Origin: Neobacillus niacini
Lineage (GTDB): Bacteria > Bacillota > Bacilli > Bacillales > Cytobacillaceae
DNA length: 64,000 nucleotides
Direction: 5' to 3'
Assembly: GCF_023715785.1 (NCBI RefSeq)
Contig: NZ_JAMBOX010000001.1
Location: forward strand, 620,001-684,000
Part shown: positions 43,174-52,126 of the stretch, in pieces
How positions within the stretch are numbered: position 1 is the stretch's first letter
Layout: the number at the start of each line of letters is the position of its first letter
Program-made: the position numbers and the translations under genes
Notes under the pieces: generated by a model
The model's input: the letters and a program-made list of their open reading frames with translations, nothing else
What the model was told of the DNA's origin: nothing
The model's database searches: none

Positions 43174-44799
43174 ATGGAGTCGTTTCCTGGGAGTGAGAAG
43201 GTTCAGGAGCTGGCGGATGAGCTGCAGGATTTGTTGATTGCGCATTCGTCGGAGGATGCGCGGATGGTCCAGAGCGGGATGATGTTGTTTCGGCAGGGGC
43301 TGGTGACGCAGCTGCGCTATGAGGGCGGCGAGTTTTGCGCGACGGTGCAGGATGTGACGCCGGCGAAGGTGCGGCTCGATCCGGAGTTTCTCGGTTTGAG
43401 CGAGTGTTCGTGCCCGGGCGAGGGGCTGTGCCGGCATCAGTTGGCGGTGTTTTTTGCCGTGTATTCGAAGGTCGGCAGTGTGAGCGATTGGCTGGCGGAG
43501 TGGCGTGAGCCGGCGCGGGAGACGCGTTCGGCGGCGGTGATGGGGCTGCAGGTGGCGAAGGACCTGATGAAGGCCGGGCGGCTGCCGAAACCGGATTATG
43601 ATAAGTGGCTTGGGTTGTTCGAGTCAAGTTTTGATACGCTGATAGGCGGCAAGAAGTATACAAACCCGTATGTGATTTCGGAGCTGTTTGGGATTTACCA
43701 GCGGCGGGTGATGGCGAGTGCCCCGATGGAGCAGGAGTGGCGCCAGCTGTATGGGCTTGTGGCGGCGGTTGTGTCGTTTCGGAAGCTCGCGGTGCTGACG
43801 GATGAGCTCGGGTTTGCCGAGGAGGCCGTGCGCCGGGCGTATGGGCATTGTTTTCATAATTTGTTGGATGATGCCGACGATTTGGCTGGAAAAATGAGTG
43901 CCCAGGCGCTTCCGTTTGCGTTTGATGCGTTTATTGAGCGGTTGAAGGATGAGGTGTTTGCGGCGCTGACGTGCAGTGGCGGGTTTGTGCAGGAGCGGGT
44001 GTATTTGCACCGGGTGATGTGGACGGAGGTTTTTCGGAAGAAAGAGTGGCGGCAGGAGGAAGCTTTGCGGATTGGAGCGCGGTTGAAGGATTTGGACGAC
44101 GAGGAGAATCCGCTGGCGCTTGAGGTGACGATGATTCATTTGTACTTCCTGCTCGACAATGATGAGCTGGCGCTAAAGCTGGCCGGGCGGATGGATGATT
44201 CGGCTTTGGTGCCGTTTATGGTGTACTGGATTGATTTTTTCACAGTGGCGAAGGCATGGCGTCGTGTCGGGCCGGTGATTGACATGTTCTTGGGCAAGTT
44301 GAAGGGATATTTGGAACGGCTCACGTCGTATCATAGCCGTTCGGCGTTTGTGAGGACGGCGCTGCGGGCGATTTCTGGGTATTGCACGGAGAACGGGCGG
44401 TCCGATGTGTTTGAGCGGGCGCTGTTGAGTGGTTTGCCCTATAGTTATGCTGATTATGAGTATTTGTTGTTTGAGCGCGGCGATTATGCGCGGTGGGCTG
44501 AGCTGCAGGCGTTTGTCGGGATGGAGTATGCCGACTTGCCAAAGGAACGGGTGAAGTTGGTCGAGAAGGAACGGCCCGATTTGCTGCTGGGGATGCTGCA
44601 CCAGGTCGCGCAGAAGGAAATCGATGCGAAGAATCGGGGTAGCTACCGGTTGGCCGTCCGACACTTGAAGAAGCTGCGGACGTTGTACAAGAAGCTGAAG
44701 CGGGTCGACGATTGGGAGTATTTTTTGGATGGGCTGATGGAGCGGACTAAAAGGCTTAGGGCATTTCATGAGGAGTGTCAGAGGAGTAAGTTGATATAG
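43174..44799 (+). CDS. SWIM zinc-finger protein (YwqB-like)
   Basis: 541 residues. A SWIM finger, CxC-x5-CxH, is visible at Cys78, Cys80, Cys86 and His88 (SECSCPGEGLCRHQLAVFF); the rest is all-helical with repeat-like spacing (FERGDYARWAELQAFVGMEY). SWIM domains bind DNA or protein and occur next to SNF2 helicases in many bacteria; here the SNF2 gene starts about 200 bases downstream in the same direction, as in ywqB-ywqA of B. subtilis. The two probably act in one complex on DNA; the job is unknown. Codon use is GC-rich. Confidence 0.88.
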   Translation: MESFPGSEKVQELADELQDLLIAHSSEDARMVQSGMMLFRQGLVTQLRYEGGEFCATVQDVTPAKVRLDPEFLGLSECSCPGEGLCRHQLAVFFAVYSKVGSVSDWLAEWREPARETRSAAVMGLQVAKDLMKAGRLPKPDYDKWLGLFESSFDTLIGGKKYTNPYVISELFGIYQRRVMASAPMEQEWRQLYGLVAAVVSFRKLAVLTDELGFAEEAVRRAYGHCFHNLLDDADDLAGKMSAQALPFAFDAFIERLKDEVFAALTCSGGFVQERVYLHRVMWTEVFRKKEWRQEEALRIGARLKDLDDEENPLALEVTMIHLYFLLDNDELALKLAGRMDDSALVPFMVYWIDFFTVAKAWRRVGPVIDMFLGKLKGYLERLTSYHSRSAFVRTALRAISGYCTENGRSDVFERALLSGLPYSYADYEYLLFERGDYARWAELQAFVGMEYADLPKERVKLVEKERPDLLLGMLHQVAQKEIDAKNRGSYRLAVRHLKKLRTLYKKLKRVDDWEYFLDGLMERTKRLRAFHEECQRSKLI

Positions 44800-44830
44800 A
44801 GATGGTGTTAATGGTGTAGATGGTGGTATT

Positions 44831-44938
44831 GGTGTCAGGCACCGCCCGTGGACAGTTTGGCGATTTTGTCCACGTGGGGCGGACAGTTGGGGTTTGTGGG
44901 CTGCGGTTGGGTTTGGTGCGGGCGGTGCCTGAGGTGGT
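44831..44938 (+). repeat. GGTGTCAGGCACC element with terminal inverted repeats, copy 1
   Basis: GGTGTCAGGCACC at 44831-44843 starts an element whose outer arms TCAGGCACCGCCC (44835-44847) and GGGCGGTGCCTGA (44920-44932) are perfect 13-base inverted repeats. Inside is a second dyad CGTGGACA/TGTCCACG. It fills the gap between the SWIM and SNF2 genes. A lone CGCAAATAAA core follows at 44940. REP- or MITE-like. Confidence 0.75.
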
Positions 44939-44999
44939 GCGCAAATAAACTGATGTAAAGAGTAATAATAGTTTGTTTTTCTGTATATTAAACCGGAAT

Positions 45000-47900
45000 A
45001 TGTGCAAAAAAAGTGAAGTGGATCAGGTATTGGTCTTTTATAAAAAGGCCATTGGCTACCGAAAAGGCTTTGGATTTGAGGCTTCGGTCGCCAATAAAGG
45101 ACCATTGTTATTGGCGACCTTAAATCATTCTGGCACATCCTTACGGATAAATTCTTTAAAGATACCATCTTTAGAGGTACATAGTGATTCCTCGCGTTTA
45201 TTTTTCGAGGGATTGAAGAAAAAAGGAGCACGTTCGATGCTTAGAACCAAGTTTTTGAAATTAAATACAACTAAATTAGCGGATGGCCGCTTTCTTCTTT
45301 CTGCTGAGGATGAGCATGGGCGGACGATGGCTCCGTTTCGGTGGAAGAACCTTGTGTTCAGCAGCCATGAGGAGAGCTTCTTCGGGACGGTGCTGGACGA
45401 GGCCGCGGTGGACGATGTCGAGGGTGTGGTCGTGAATGGCTGGCAGCTCGTGTCGCTTTTTGCCAAGGAGTCGTTCAACCGCTTCCTTGAATGGGACTGG
45501 AATGAGGAGTCTGAGATTTGCCTTGCTGCCGGCAACTCGCTTTATGAGGGAATTGTCGAAAAAGATTGGCATCCGGACTTTTCGGTTTGGGGACCAGAAG
45601 GCGAGTTCCGCTGGAAGCTGCCCGAGCGGGTCAAGGATGAGTTTGGCCCCGAGTTTTGGGAACAGGATGTCGAGGATGCAGGGGTTGAACATGAATCCCC
45701 CGCCCCAACTGCCCGCGAGTACATTTCCGATTTGTTCAACGAGGCAATGGATTCTTTTTTAACAAGAAATTCGGCGATGAAGGAGCTGTTCGGGCCGAAG
45801 CTTGACCTGTTGAAAAAGCAAAACATTTCGGGAGTTGAACTGGCGCGGTATTTTGATGAGGAAAGCTGGCTTGAGTGGGTCGGAATCAAGGAGAGCGATG
45901 CGCCATTTACGATTGGACTGCGGCTGGATGAGCCAGAGGACGGCGAGGGCGACTGGAGTCTGGATGTGTTTTTGCGCGGAAAGAAAGATACCGACCAAGT
46001 GATGGATGTCGAGGATGTGAAGCGGATCCCTGCGAAGTGGCGGCCGTTTTTGGATAAAGTGGACCGGGAGCAGGCCCGCTGGGTGCGGCTGATTCCGTGG
46101 CTTGGCGACGACGCAGGCGATGTGGATGCTGAGGGCATTGCCCCGTTGAAAACCGAGCTGACTGAGGAAGAAGCGTGGATGTTTTTGACCGAGGCAAGCG
46201 AGACGCTGCTGGCGCTTGATGTTGAAATCCTCCTCCCTTCATGGTGGCAGGCGATGAAAAATGCCAACTTGAAGGTAAAGGCGGCGGTCAAGGGGACCGG
46301 AAGCCACCGGCCGTCGTTTGTCGGCTTGCAGCAGATGTTGGATTTTAACTGGCGTTTTTCAATGAATGGCGTCGATTTGGACGAGGATGAGTTCAACCGG
46401 CTTGTCGAGGAAAAGCGGCGGCTTGTCTATATTCGCGGGCGCTGGGTGAAGCTCGATCCGCAGTTTATTCGACAAATTCAGGATTTGATGAAACGGGCCG
46501 AAAAGGAAGGCTTGCACGTCCGTGATTTGCTTGAGCAGGAGCTGGTGGCGGCCGGCGAGGGTGAAGAGGATGCGGAGAATCCGAAGGCGTTCGCGAAGAT
46601 TCAGATTGAGCTGAACCGGCAGTGGAAGCAGATGATGAAGCAGTTGTCGGAGACGAACGAGGTGCCGATTGTCGAGGTGCCGGAGGGGCTGAACGGCGAA
46701 TTGCGGCCTTACCAGCAGCTTGGGATGAGCTGGCTTTGGTTCCTAAGACAGTATGGATTTGGCGCTGTGTTGGCCGATGATATGGGCTTGGGGAAAACCG
46801 TGCAGCTTATTTCGTATCTGTTAAAGGTGAAAGATGAAGTTGGGGATCAACTGGCGGTTGTGCCTGGCGGCGATGTTGGTGGCGGTGGAAGTAGCAGAAG
46901 TGTGGCTGAAGTTGAGACTGTTGACATTGTGGAAAGTCAGCAAATCGTGCCTGACACCGACAGCACTGTTTCCAACATGGAAAGCGGCGAATTGGTGCCT
47001 GACACCGACAGCACTGTTTCCAAGGTGGAAAGCGGCGAATTGGCGCCTGACACCGAGACAACGGGCACCACGACTCAGGCCATCACTCCTCGTAAGAAGG
47101 GCGCACCTCCAACCGGCCCATCGAAGGTACCAACAAAAGCGGCGTTGATTATATGCCCTACTTCTGTTCTGGGCAACTGGCAGAAGGAGTTGGAGAGGTT
47201 TGCGCCGGAGATGAAGGTGTATCTTCATTACGGGTCGAACCGCCTGAAGGAGGATGCTTTTTCCGAGAAGGTGCAAGACGCGGATGTGGTGCTGACCTCC
47301 TATGGGTTAAGCCATCAGGACTCTGAGGAATTGGAGTCGCTGCTGTGGAGCACGATTGCGATTGATGAGGCGCAGAACATCAAGAATGCCCAAACGAAGC
47401 AATCGAAGGCAGTGCGCAGGCTCCGTGGCCGCCATCATATCGCGTTGACAGGGACCCCGATGGAAAATCGGCTATCCGAGTTGTGGTCGATTTTTGATTT
47501 TACCAATCACGGCTATCTCGGCAGCTTGGGGCAGTTCCAGAAGCGGTTCATCATCCCGATTGAAAAGGATGATAAGAAGGATAAGATTCAGCAGCTTCAA
47601 TCGTTGATTCGCCCCTTCCTTCTGCGGCGGACGAAAAAAGATGAAGAAGTTGCGCTTAATTTGCCTGATAAACTCGAACAGAAAGAGTATTGCCCGTTGA
47701 CAGCTGAGCAGGCATCACTGTATGAGCAGCTGATTCATGATACGTTTGAGCAAATTGAAAAACTGACTGGCTTTGAGCGCAAGGGATTAGTGCTGCAAAT
47801 GCTTAGCCGTTTGAAGCAGCTGTGCAACCACCCTGCTTTGTATTTGAAGGAAAAATCAGCGGGACGGCAGCTGTTGGACCGGTCAAATAAATTGGAGAAG

Positions 47901-48398
47901 CTTATTGAGCTGGTTGATGCGGTTTTGGACCAGGGTGAAAGCTGCCTGATTTTTACGCAATATATTGAAATGGGCGAGATGATTCGGAGTACGGTGAAGA
48001 AGAAGTTTGGCGTGGATGTGCCGTTTTTGAACGGGAGTGTTTCGAAGACGCAGCGTGACGCGATGATTGAGCGGTTCCAAAATGGGGAGTTTCCGGTATT
48101 TTTACTGTCGCTGAAGGCGGGTGGAACCGGGTTGAACCTGACCGCGGCCAATCATGTCATCCACTACGACCGTTGGTGGAATCCGGCTGTCGAGAACCAA
48201 GCGACGGACCGGGCCTACCGGATTGGGCAGTCACGTTTCGTGCATGTTCACAAGCTCATCTGTACCGGCACGCTTGAGGAAAAAATCGACGCGATGCTCG
48301 AGAAAAAACAATTCCTCAACGACCAGATCATCCAGAGCGAAAACTGGATCACCGAGCTTTCGGACGATGAATTAAAGGATTTAGTGTATTTGGGGTAA
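45000..48398 (+). CDS. SNF2-family DEAD/DEAH helicase (YwqA-like)
   Basis: 1132 residues from ATG 45000; a TTG at 44973 is open but neither has a strong binding site. N-terminal SNF2-associated domain (about 1-520), then the ATPase: Walker A LADDMGLGKT near 590, motif Ia ICPTSVLGNWQKE, DEAQ box near 789, GTPMENRLSELWS, and helicase C-terminal motifs (FTQYIEMGEMI, SLKAGGTGLNLTAANHVIHY, ATDRAYRIGQ). Between motifs I and Ia lies an insertion of about 95 residues with a 16-residue repeat coded by GGTGCCTGACACC elements. It is a DNA-dependent ATP-driven translocase; its partner is probably the SWIM protein. Confidence 0.9.
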   Translation: MCKKSEVDQVLVFYKKAIGYRKGFGFEASVANKGPLLLATLNHSGTSLRINSLKIPSLEVHSDSSRLFFEGLKKKGARSMLRTKFLKLNTTKLADGRFLLSAEDEHGRTMAPFRWKNLVFSSHEESFFGTVLDEAAVDDVEGVVVNGWQLVSLFAKESFNRFLEWDWNEESEICLAAGNSLYEGIVEKDWHPDFSVWGPEGEFRWKLPERVKDEFGPEFWEQDVEDAGVEHESPAPTAREYISDLFNEAMDSFLTRNSAMKELFGPKLDLLKKQNISGVELARYFDEESWLEWVGIKESDAPFTIGLRLDEPEDGEGDWSLDVFLRGKKDTDQVMDVEDVKRIPAKWRPFLDKVDREQARWVRLIPWLGDDAGDVDAEGIAPLKTELTEEEAWMFLTEASETLLALDVEILLPSWWQAMKNANLKVKAAVKGTGSHRPSFVGLQQMLDFNWRFSMNGVDLDEDEFNRLVEEKRRLVYIRGRWVKLDPQFIRQIQDLMKRAEKEGLHVRDLLEQELVAAGEGEEDAENPKAFAKIQIELNRQWKQMMKQLSETNEVPIVEVPEGLNGELRPYQQLGMSWLWFLRQYGFGAVLADDMGLGKTVQLISYLLKVKDEVGDQLAVVPGGDVGGGGSSRSVAEVETVDIVESQQIVPDTDSTVSNMESGELVPDTDSTVSKVESGELAPDTETTGTTTQAITPRKKGAPPTGPSKVPTKAALIICPTSVLGNWQKELERFAPEMKVYLHYGSNRLKEDAFSEKVQDADVVLTSYGLSHQDSEELESLLWSTIAIDEAQNIKNAQTKQSKAVRRLRGRHHIALTGTPMENRLSELWSIFDFTNHGYLGSLGQFQKRFIIPIEKDDKKDKIQQLQSLIRPFLLRRTKKDEEVALNLPDKLEQKEYCPLTAEQASLYEQLIHDTFEQIEKLTGFERKGLVLQMLSRLKQLCNHPALYLKEKSAGRQLLDRSNKLEKLIELVDAVLDQGESCLIFTQYIEMGEMIRSTVKKKFGVDVPFLNGSVSKTQRDAMIERFQNGEFPVFLLSLKAGGTGLNLTAANHVIHYDRWWNPAVENQATDRAYRIGQSRFVHVHKLICTGTLEEKIDAMLEKKQFLNDQIIQSENWITELSDDELKDLVYLG
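46947..47055 (+). repeat. In-frame 48-base tandem repeat with GGTGCCTGACACC core
   Basis: (G)GTGCCTGACACC cores at 46947, 46995 and 47043 (the last GCGCC...) spaced exactly 48, each followed by GACAGCACTGTTTCCAA and GGAAAGCGGCGAATTG-like sequence. They code the period VPDTDSTVSxxESGEL. The core is the reverse complement of the intergenic GGTGTCAGGCACC element. Confidence 0.88.
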
Positions 48399-48468
48399 GG
48401 GATTTGGACAGTGGCTTTTTAAGAGGCTACTGTCTTTATTTTTGATTTTTAATTTATATAGGCTCCGT

Positions 48469-48640
48469 CACTATGAGCCTTCCCCTAGTTACCGGCATGC
48501 GAGTTTTTTCTTGGGATCGGGCACTATGAGCCTTTCATAATCACCGGCACGCGGATTTCCTCCTTGGCCCGGGCACTAAAGGCCTTTCATTATGACAGGT
48601 TTACCACGATTTTCTCGGTACTGGCGCTATTTCAAACCCT
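48469..48640 (+). repeat. Phased array with 51-53 base period, array E
   Basis: CACTATGAGCC-like cores begin at 48469, 48522 and 48574, with a degenerate one at about 48625 (steps 53, 52, 51). A second core ACCGGCAYGCG lies 21-22 bases into the unit. It sits between convergent gene ends (SNF2 helicase and the 3D protein). Confidence 0.75.
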
Positions 48641-48710
48641 TAAATTATTACTCTTGCTAAAAACAACAATGGTTACGAAAACAACCTTTTGAAATGTTTT
48701 TATCATTATA

Positions 48711-48738
48711 AAAGGACCCAGCCTGCGCCGGGTCCTTT
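48711..48738. terminator. Bidirectional intrinsic terminator
   Basis: AAAGGACCC/GGGTCCTTT around AGCCTGCGCC, T-rich on both sides; lies just after the 3D-domain gene on the minus strand. Confidence 0.85.
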
Positions 48739-48755
48739 AAATTTTTCTATCGATA

Positions 48756-49850
48756 TTAGTCTAAGACTACAATTTTAACTGTTTTTCTGCCCCATTGAAT
48801 CGCTTGGGCGTAAGTTGGCATGAGCACGTCGATTTTGTGGCCTTTGATGGCGCCGCCTGTGTCACCGGCGATGGCCACGCCGTAGCCTTCCACCCAGACT
48901 TTTTTACCAAGCGGGATGACTCTTGGGTCGACCGCGATTAGCTTCATGTTCGGATTGGCCGCGATATTGTAGCCCAACTTTGTGATGGAGCCGGACTCTT
49001 CCGGACTGTAAGCGGTTGCGGAAACGTACAGTTCTTGTCCAGAAATGGCCGCTCCTCCCCCATCATTCGCTGTTGATGCAACCTGTGGCCTTGCCTGTGC
49101 TGCCATCGCTGCCTGGATATTGGCGATTTGAGAAGCTACAGCCGACTTTTCCTTTTCGGCAAGTGCGACCTGTTGTGAAATTTGATTATATTTTTCCTGT
49201 GCTGCAGCTAGTGTCTGCTGCTGTTGCTGCATGTTGTTGTCAAGCTCGGCCTGCTGGCTGGCTAAGGTTTGTTGATGTTCTTCTAACACCTGCTCCTGCC
49301 GATCAATCACTTGCTTGTCCTTTTCAATCTGCTGCAGGTCTGTCTTTTGTGCTGTTAAAATATCTTTATCCGCATCCATCAGCGCTGATGCCGCAGTGGC
49401 ACGCTTCAGGAATTCGGCAATGCTGTCGGATTCAAAGAAAATGCTGATCATTAAGTTGACATTGTCATTTTGCTGGAGTGCCACGGCCCGCTTTTTCATG
49501 ATGTCATTACGGCCGAGGATTTTATCCTCCAGGACGACAATTTCTTCTCTTTTTTGTTGGATGAGCTTGTTGACCTCATCAATTTCTGCTTGCGTTTTGG
49601 CCATTTCCTCTTTGTTTTTTGAAATGGAATTATATAATGAATCGAGTTCTGCCTGGATTTTCTTTATTTCTTGATTGACAGCTTGCTGTTGGTCCCGTTG
49701 CTCTTCTAGCAATCTCTGTTTCTCTTGAAGCTGCCTATTTGCATTATGTAGGGCTTCATTATTGGTTTGTGCATATGTAACGGCTGTGCCGGTTCCACAT
49801 AACACAATTGTAAGTACCACGAGAACTATGCGCTTAAACGTATGCTGCAT
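48756..49850 (-). CDS. Secreted coiled-coil protein with 3D (Asp-Asp-Asp) domain
   Basis: 364 residues: signal peptide (about 1-28, TYAQ), a long coiled coil rich in Gln/Glu/Lys (about 30-250, PcsB/CwlO N-terminal type), a low-complexity linker, then a 3D domain (about 275-364): YVSATAYSPEESG, LIAVDPRVIPLGKKVWVEGY, VAIAGDTGGAIKGHKIDVLM with the three conserved Asp residues. The 3D domain is a lytic transglycosylase-like fold (MltA, YocH, RpfB relatives). It probably cuts or remodels peptidoglycan, with the coil as regulator. Single gene with its own terminator. Confidence 0.9.
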   Translation of the reverse strand: MQHTFKRIVLVVLTIVLCGTGTAVTYAQTNNEALHNANRQLQEKQRLLEEQRDQQQAVNQEIKKIQAELDSLYNSISKNKEEMAKTQAEIDEVNKLIQQKREEIVVLEDKILGRNDIMKKRAVALQQNDNVNLMISIFFESDSIAEFLKRATAASALMDADKDILTAQKTDLQQIEKDKQVIDRQEQVLEEHQQTLASQQAELDNNMQQQQQTLAAAQEKYNQISQQVALAEKEKSAVASQIANIQAAMAAQARPQVASTANDGGGAAISGQELYVSATAYSPEESGSITKLGYNIAANPNMKLIAVDPRVIPLGKKVWVEGYGVAIAGDTGGAIKGHKIDVLMPTYAQAIQWGRKTVKIVVLD

Positions 49851-50136
49851 ACACTTCTCCCTCCTTATATGTCAGTTATAACAGAAAAACGTGCCTGTTA
49901 TGTTACAAAAAGATTAAAATAACATCACAAATAGACCGAAAACTGCAAAAAACAGCCAGAAAATGGCTAAAATGTGGCATTTTAGGGTTTAATTTGGTAA
50001 TATATAGGAGGTTAATAGGGATAGTCGCATTGGTACAGTGTAAACGTCACTAATGGTGTCAGGCACCACCGGTGGACATTTGTCCGTGTGGAGTGGACAA
50101 ATCCTTTTGCAGTTATATAACAAGGTTGTAATAAAA
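49851..50136. other. Intergenic with GGTGTCAGGCACC element, copy 2
   Basis: At 50055-50067 lies GGTGTCAGGCACC followed by the small dyad GGACA-TT-TGTCC (50074-50085) and a later GTGGACAAATCC. The remainder is AT-rich and contains the promoter of the 3D gene on the minus strand (CTCC-rich binding site at 49859). Confidence 0.65.
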
Positions 50137-50185
50137 CAACAAGCCGAAAGGTTCCGGTTTTCAACCGGAACCTTTCGGCTTGTTG
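50137..50185 (-). terminator. Strong intrinsic terminator, 23-base perfect stem
   Basis: Arms 50137-50159 and 50163-50185 are perfect complements (GCCGAAAGGTTCCGG core) with a three-base loop. On the minus strand TTTTATT follows. It lies downstream of the 145-residue gene. Confidence 0.88.
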
Positions 50186-50245
50186 CAGGGTAAGTTAAGA
50201 TGGAATTTTGTAATTGGTTGTGAACCGCTTTATAGCTTTATAGCT

Positions 50246-50683
50246 TTATAGCTTAACTCTAATTTTACCATAAATCTTCCGTTCATCGCTTTCCCTAAGT
50301 TGTTTTGCCGCTGACAGGGTGCGCACTTTGATTCTTTTTGGAAGGCAGGTTTGGTGCAAGGGATATCCCAACAGGAATGAAACCCATGGTCCCTCCTGTA
50401 CAACAAAGTGGCCCAGGGCATCATAAATTTCCGCTTCGGGTACTTCACATTCGGATTCAACTTTTAATGAATACTGGTTAAAGGTAATGTGGAAATTCCT
50501 ATTACAAAAATAAATCGGTTCTTTTTCAATGTCCCTGAGGGGGATATATTGATAAGAAGAATTTGTTAACGAGGCTGACTGATGTGATAGTTTGATAGCA
50601 TCTGAAAAATTGGGTTTCCTACTAACCGTCCATTCTTTGCTGCTTGTTACGTCTCCAATAAACACCAGGAAAACATCATCCAT
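50246..50683 (-). CDS. Hypothetical protein, 145 residues
   Basis: ATG at 50683 with GGAGGTG upstream, and a strong terminator after the stop. The protein is soluble and mostly beta-rich by eye (DDVFLVFIGDVTSSKEWTVS; YCFNRNF-like region; WVSFLLGYPLH). The C-terminus is basic. No motif or family recognised. Confidence 0.65.
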   Translation of the reverse strand: MDDVFLVFIGDVTSSKEWTVSRKPNFSDAIKLSHQSASLTNSSYQYIPLRDIEKEPIYFCNRNFHITFNQYSLKVESECEVPEAEIYDALGHFVVQEGPWVSFLLGYPLHQTCLPKRIKVRTLSAAKQLRESDERKIYGKIRVKL

Positions 50684-50863
50684 TCAACACCTCCAAATTA
50701 TGACATATAGATACATTTCTCCTAATTATTCGACTAAATTCTCCAATCTCCTTTCCTATAAAAATGACGTTTTCGTGTCTTTTCACTCGGACAGTTTTTA
50801 AAATAAAATCCATATTAAATTAAAAAAATCGGTCGAGGCTTTTTTTCGCTGGTCCATCCCTAC

Positions 50864-50894
50864 TCCCCGTTTCGCGTAATCCGGGGAGATTTTT
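50864..50894 (+). terminator. Hairpin terminator-like element
   Basis: CTCCCCG/CGGGGAG with a T-rich tail (ATTTTTTGGG), in the gap upstream of the amino acid importer. No gene ends just before it on the plus strand, so it may end a short upstream transcript. Confidence 0.6.
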
Positions 50895-50968
50895 TGGGTA
50901 TTTTTCACTACTGGCTGACATAGGAATACAAAGAAGGATGTCCAAATTTTAGAGGGGGAATTTTTCAA

Positions 50969-51016
50969 ATGAAGCATGTTGAAACCCAAAACTCAGAACA
51001 ATTGCAACATTATTAA
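50969..51016 (+). CDS. Possible 15-residue leader peptide
   Basis: ATG behind AGAGGGGGAA at eight-base spacing, frame MKHVETQNSEQLQHY then TAA. A second tiny frame (GTG 51020) follows behind AAGG. The binding site is strong, which is the only support; no run of one amino acid suggests attenuation. Confidence 0.3.
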   Translation: MKHVETQNSEQLQHY

Positions 51017-51036
51017 GGTGAATAAGAAAAGACGAT

Positions 51037-51232
51037 CACATTGTGTACCGTCCTAGGGATGCCTCTCCGCACGCGGCAGGCCTGTTTCTTGTTTAAAAAA
51101 AGATAGTAGATTCCTGTCGAACGATAAGGAAACCGGAGCATCTGGAAGGATATGGCTGGATTTTTGAGGCTCCGAGAGGACAGTTTTCTAGAATCGCACT
51201 CAGACCGCGAGAGCCCAGATTATCCCTTGTAC
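51037..51232. ncRNA. Unassigned structured region upstream of the amino acid importer
   Basis: A GC-richer island in an AT-rich gap with nested inverted repeats: outer TGTGTAC/GTACAC, then TAGA/TCTA, CTGTC/GACAG and CGGAGC/GCTCCG, plus GCCT/AGGC near 51060. No T-box, SAM, lysine or other signature that I know is present. It ends just before a sigma-A promoter, so it is either an independent RNA or the leader of a longer transcript. Strand not settled; plus is assumed from context. Confidence 0.45.
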
Positions 51233-51238
51233 ACCATT

Positions 51239-51267
51239 TTGAGAAAATTCTGTGAAAAAACTATACT
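51239..51267 (+). promoter_or_regulatory. Sigma-A promoter of the amino acid importer operon
   Basis: TTGAGA (51239-51244), 17-base spacer, TATACT (51262-51267). The start codon follows 36 bases downstream. Confidence 0.75.
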
Positions 51268-51303
51268 TAGGTGTGTCCAAAAAATTGAGAAAATAGGGGG
51301 ATT

Positions 51304-52089
51304 ATGCTTGTGAAATATTTCGTGAAGGGATTGTTGGTATTTACCTTGTTGCTGGCCTTGGCCGCGTGTGGGAGTAAAGATGCATCAACTGACGGAATGA
51401 AGTTGGTCGACGAAGGAAAGTTTACCTTTGCTGCTTCAGGTGAATTTAAACCATTTAGTTACGTGAACAAAGATGGCACCATGATCGGATTTGATATTGA
51501 GGTAGGCGAAGCTGTTGCCAAAGAGCTGGGGCTAGATCCGGTGCAGAAGAAGTTTAAATTTGGCGGGATTGTTGAAGGTGTAAAGTCGGGGCGCTTTGAT
51601 GCAGCCGTTGCCAGCCACACCATCACAGAGGAACGCTTGCAGGCTGTCAATTTTTCCACTCCATACTACTACTCAGGACCTCAAATTTTCGTACGACCTG
51701 ACAGTTCGATCGAAACCCTCGATGACCTTAAAGGCAAGGAAATTGCCGTATCGAAAGGTTCTACCTATGCAGATACTGCTGCGAAAGTAACAGAAAATAT
51801 CATTCTGCTCGACAGCGATGTCGTCGCGCTTGAAGCGCTCAGCAAGGGGAAACACGACGCCGTCATTACCGATTTTGTCACCGGAAAGGAAGCGATCGGG
51901 GCCGGAATGAAGATTGTCGGCAAAGAGTTGCTCGGCCGCAGTGAACAAGCCATCGCGGTCTCCAAGGAAAACGAAAAGCTGCTTGAGGACATTAACAAGG
52001 CGCTCGAAACACTCCGCGACAACGGTACCTTGAAAAAAATCAGCGAGAAGTACTTCGGGGAAGACATTACGGTTGACCCTGAGAGCTAA
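51304..52089 (+). CDS. Polar amino acid ABC importer, substrate-binding lipoprotein
   Basis: 261 residues. Lipoprotein signal with lipobox LAAC (LLLALAACGSK), then a periplasmic-binding-protein type 2 fold: FTFAASGEFKPFSYVNKDGT, GFDIEVGEAVAKELGL, RFDAAVASHTITEERLQAVN, and GTLKKISEKYFGED at the end. ArtP/GlnH-type; ligand (arginine, glutamine or cystine) is not shown by the sequence. AGGGGG lies three bases ahead of this ATG and nine ahead of a GTG at 51310, so either could be the start. Confidence 0.92.
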   Translation: MLVKYFVKGLLVFTLLLALAACGSKDASTDGMKLVDEGKFTFAASGEFKPFSYVNKDGTMIGFDIEVGEAVAKELGLDPVQKKFKFGGIVEGVKSGRFDAAVASHTITEERLQAVNFSTPYYYSGPQIFVRPDSSIETLDDLKGKEIAVSKGSTYADTAAKVTENIILLDSDVVALEALSKGKHDAVITDFVTGKEAIGAGMKIVGKELLGRSEQAIAVSKENEKLLEDINKALETLRDNGTLKKISEKYFGEDITVDPES

Positions 52090-52126
52090 AAGAAGCACGC
52101 CATAACACCCTAGAAAGGAGAGCATT

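Noticed and set aside
43072..45692. Long minus-strand frames opposite the SWIM and SNF2 genes
   Set aside because: Arg/Pro/His-rich shadow frames in GC-rich coding sequence; the plus-strand proteins have clear domains.
51037..51232. T-box, SAM or lysine riboswitch before the amino acid importer
   Set aside because: None of the diagnostic conserved strings of these classes is present, although the region looks structured.
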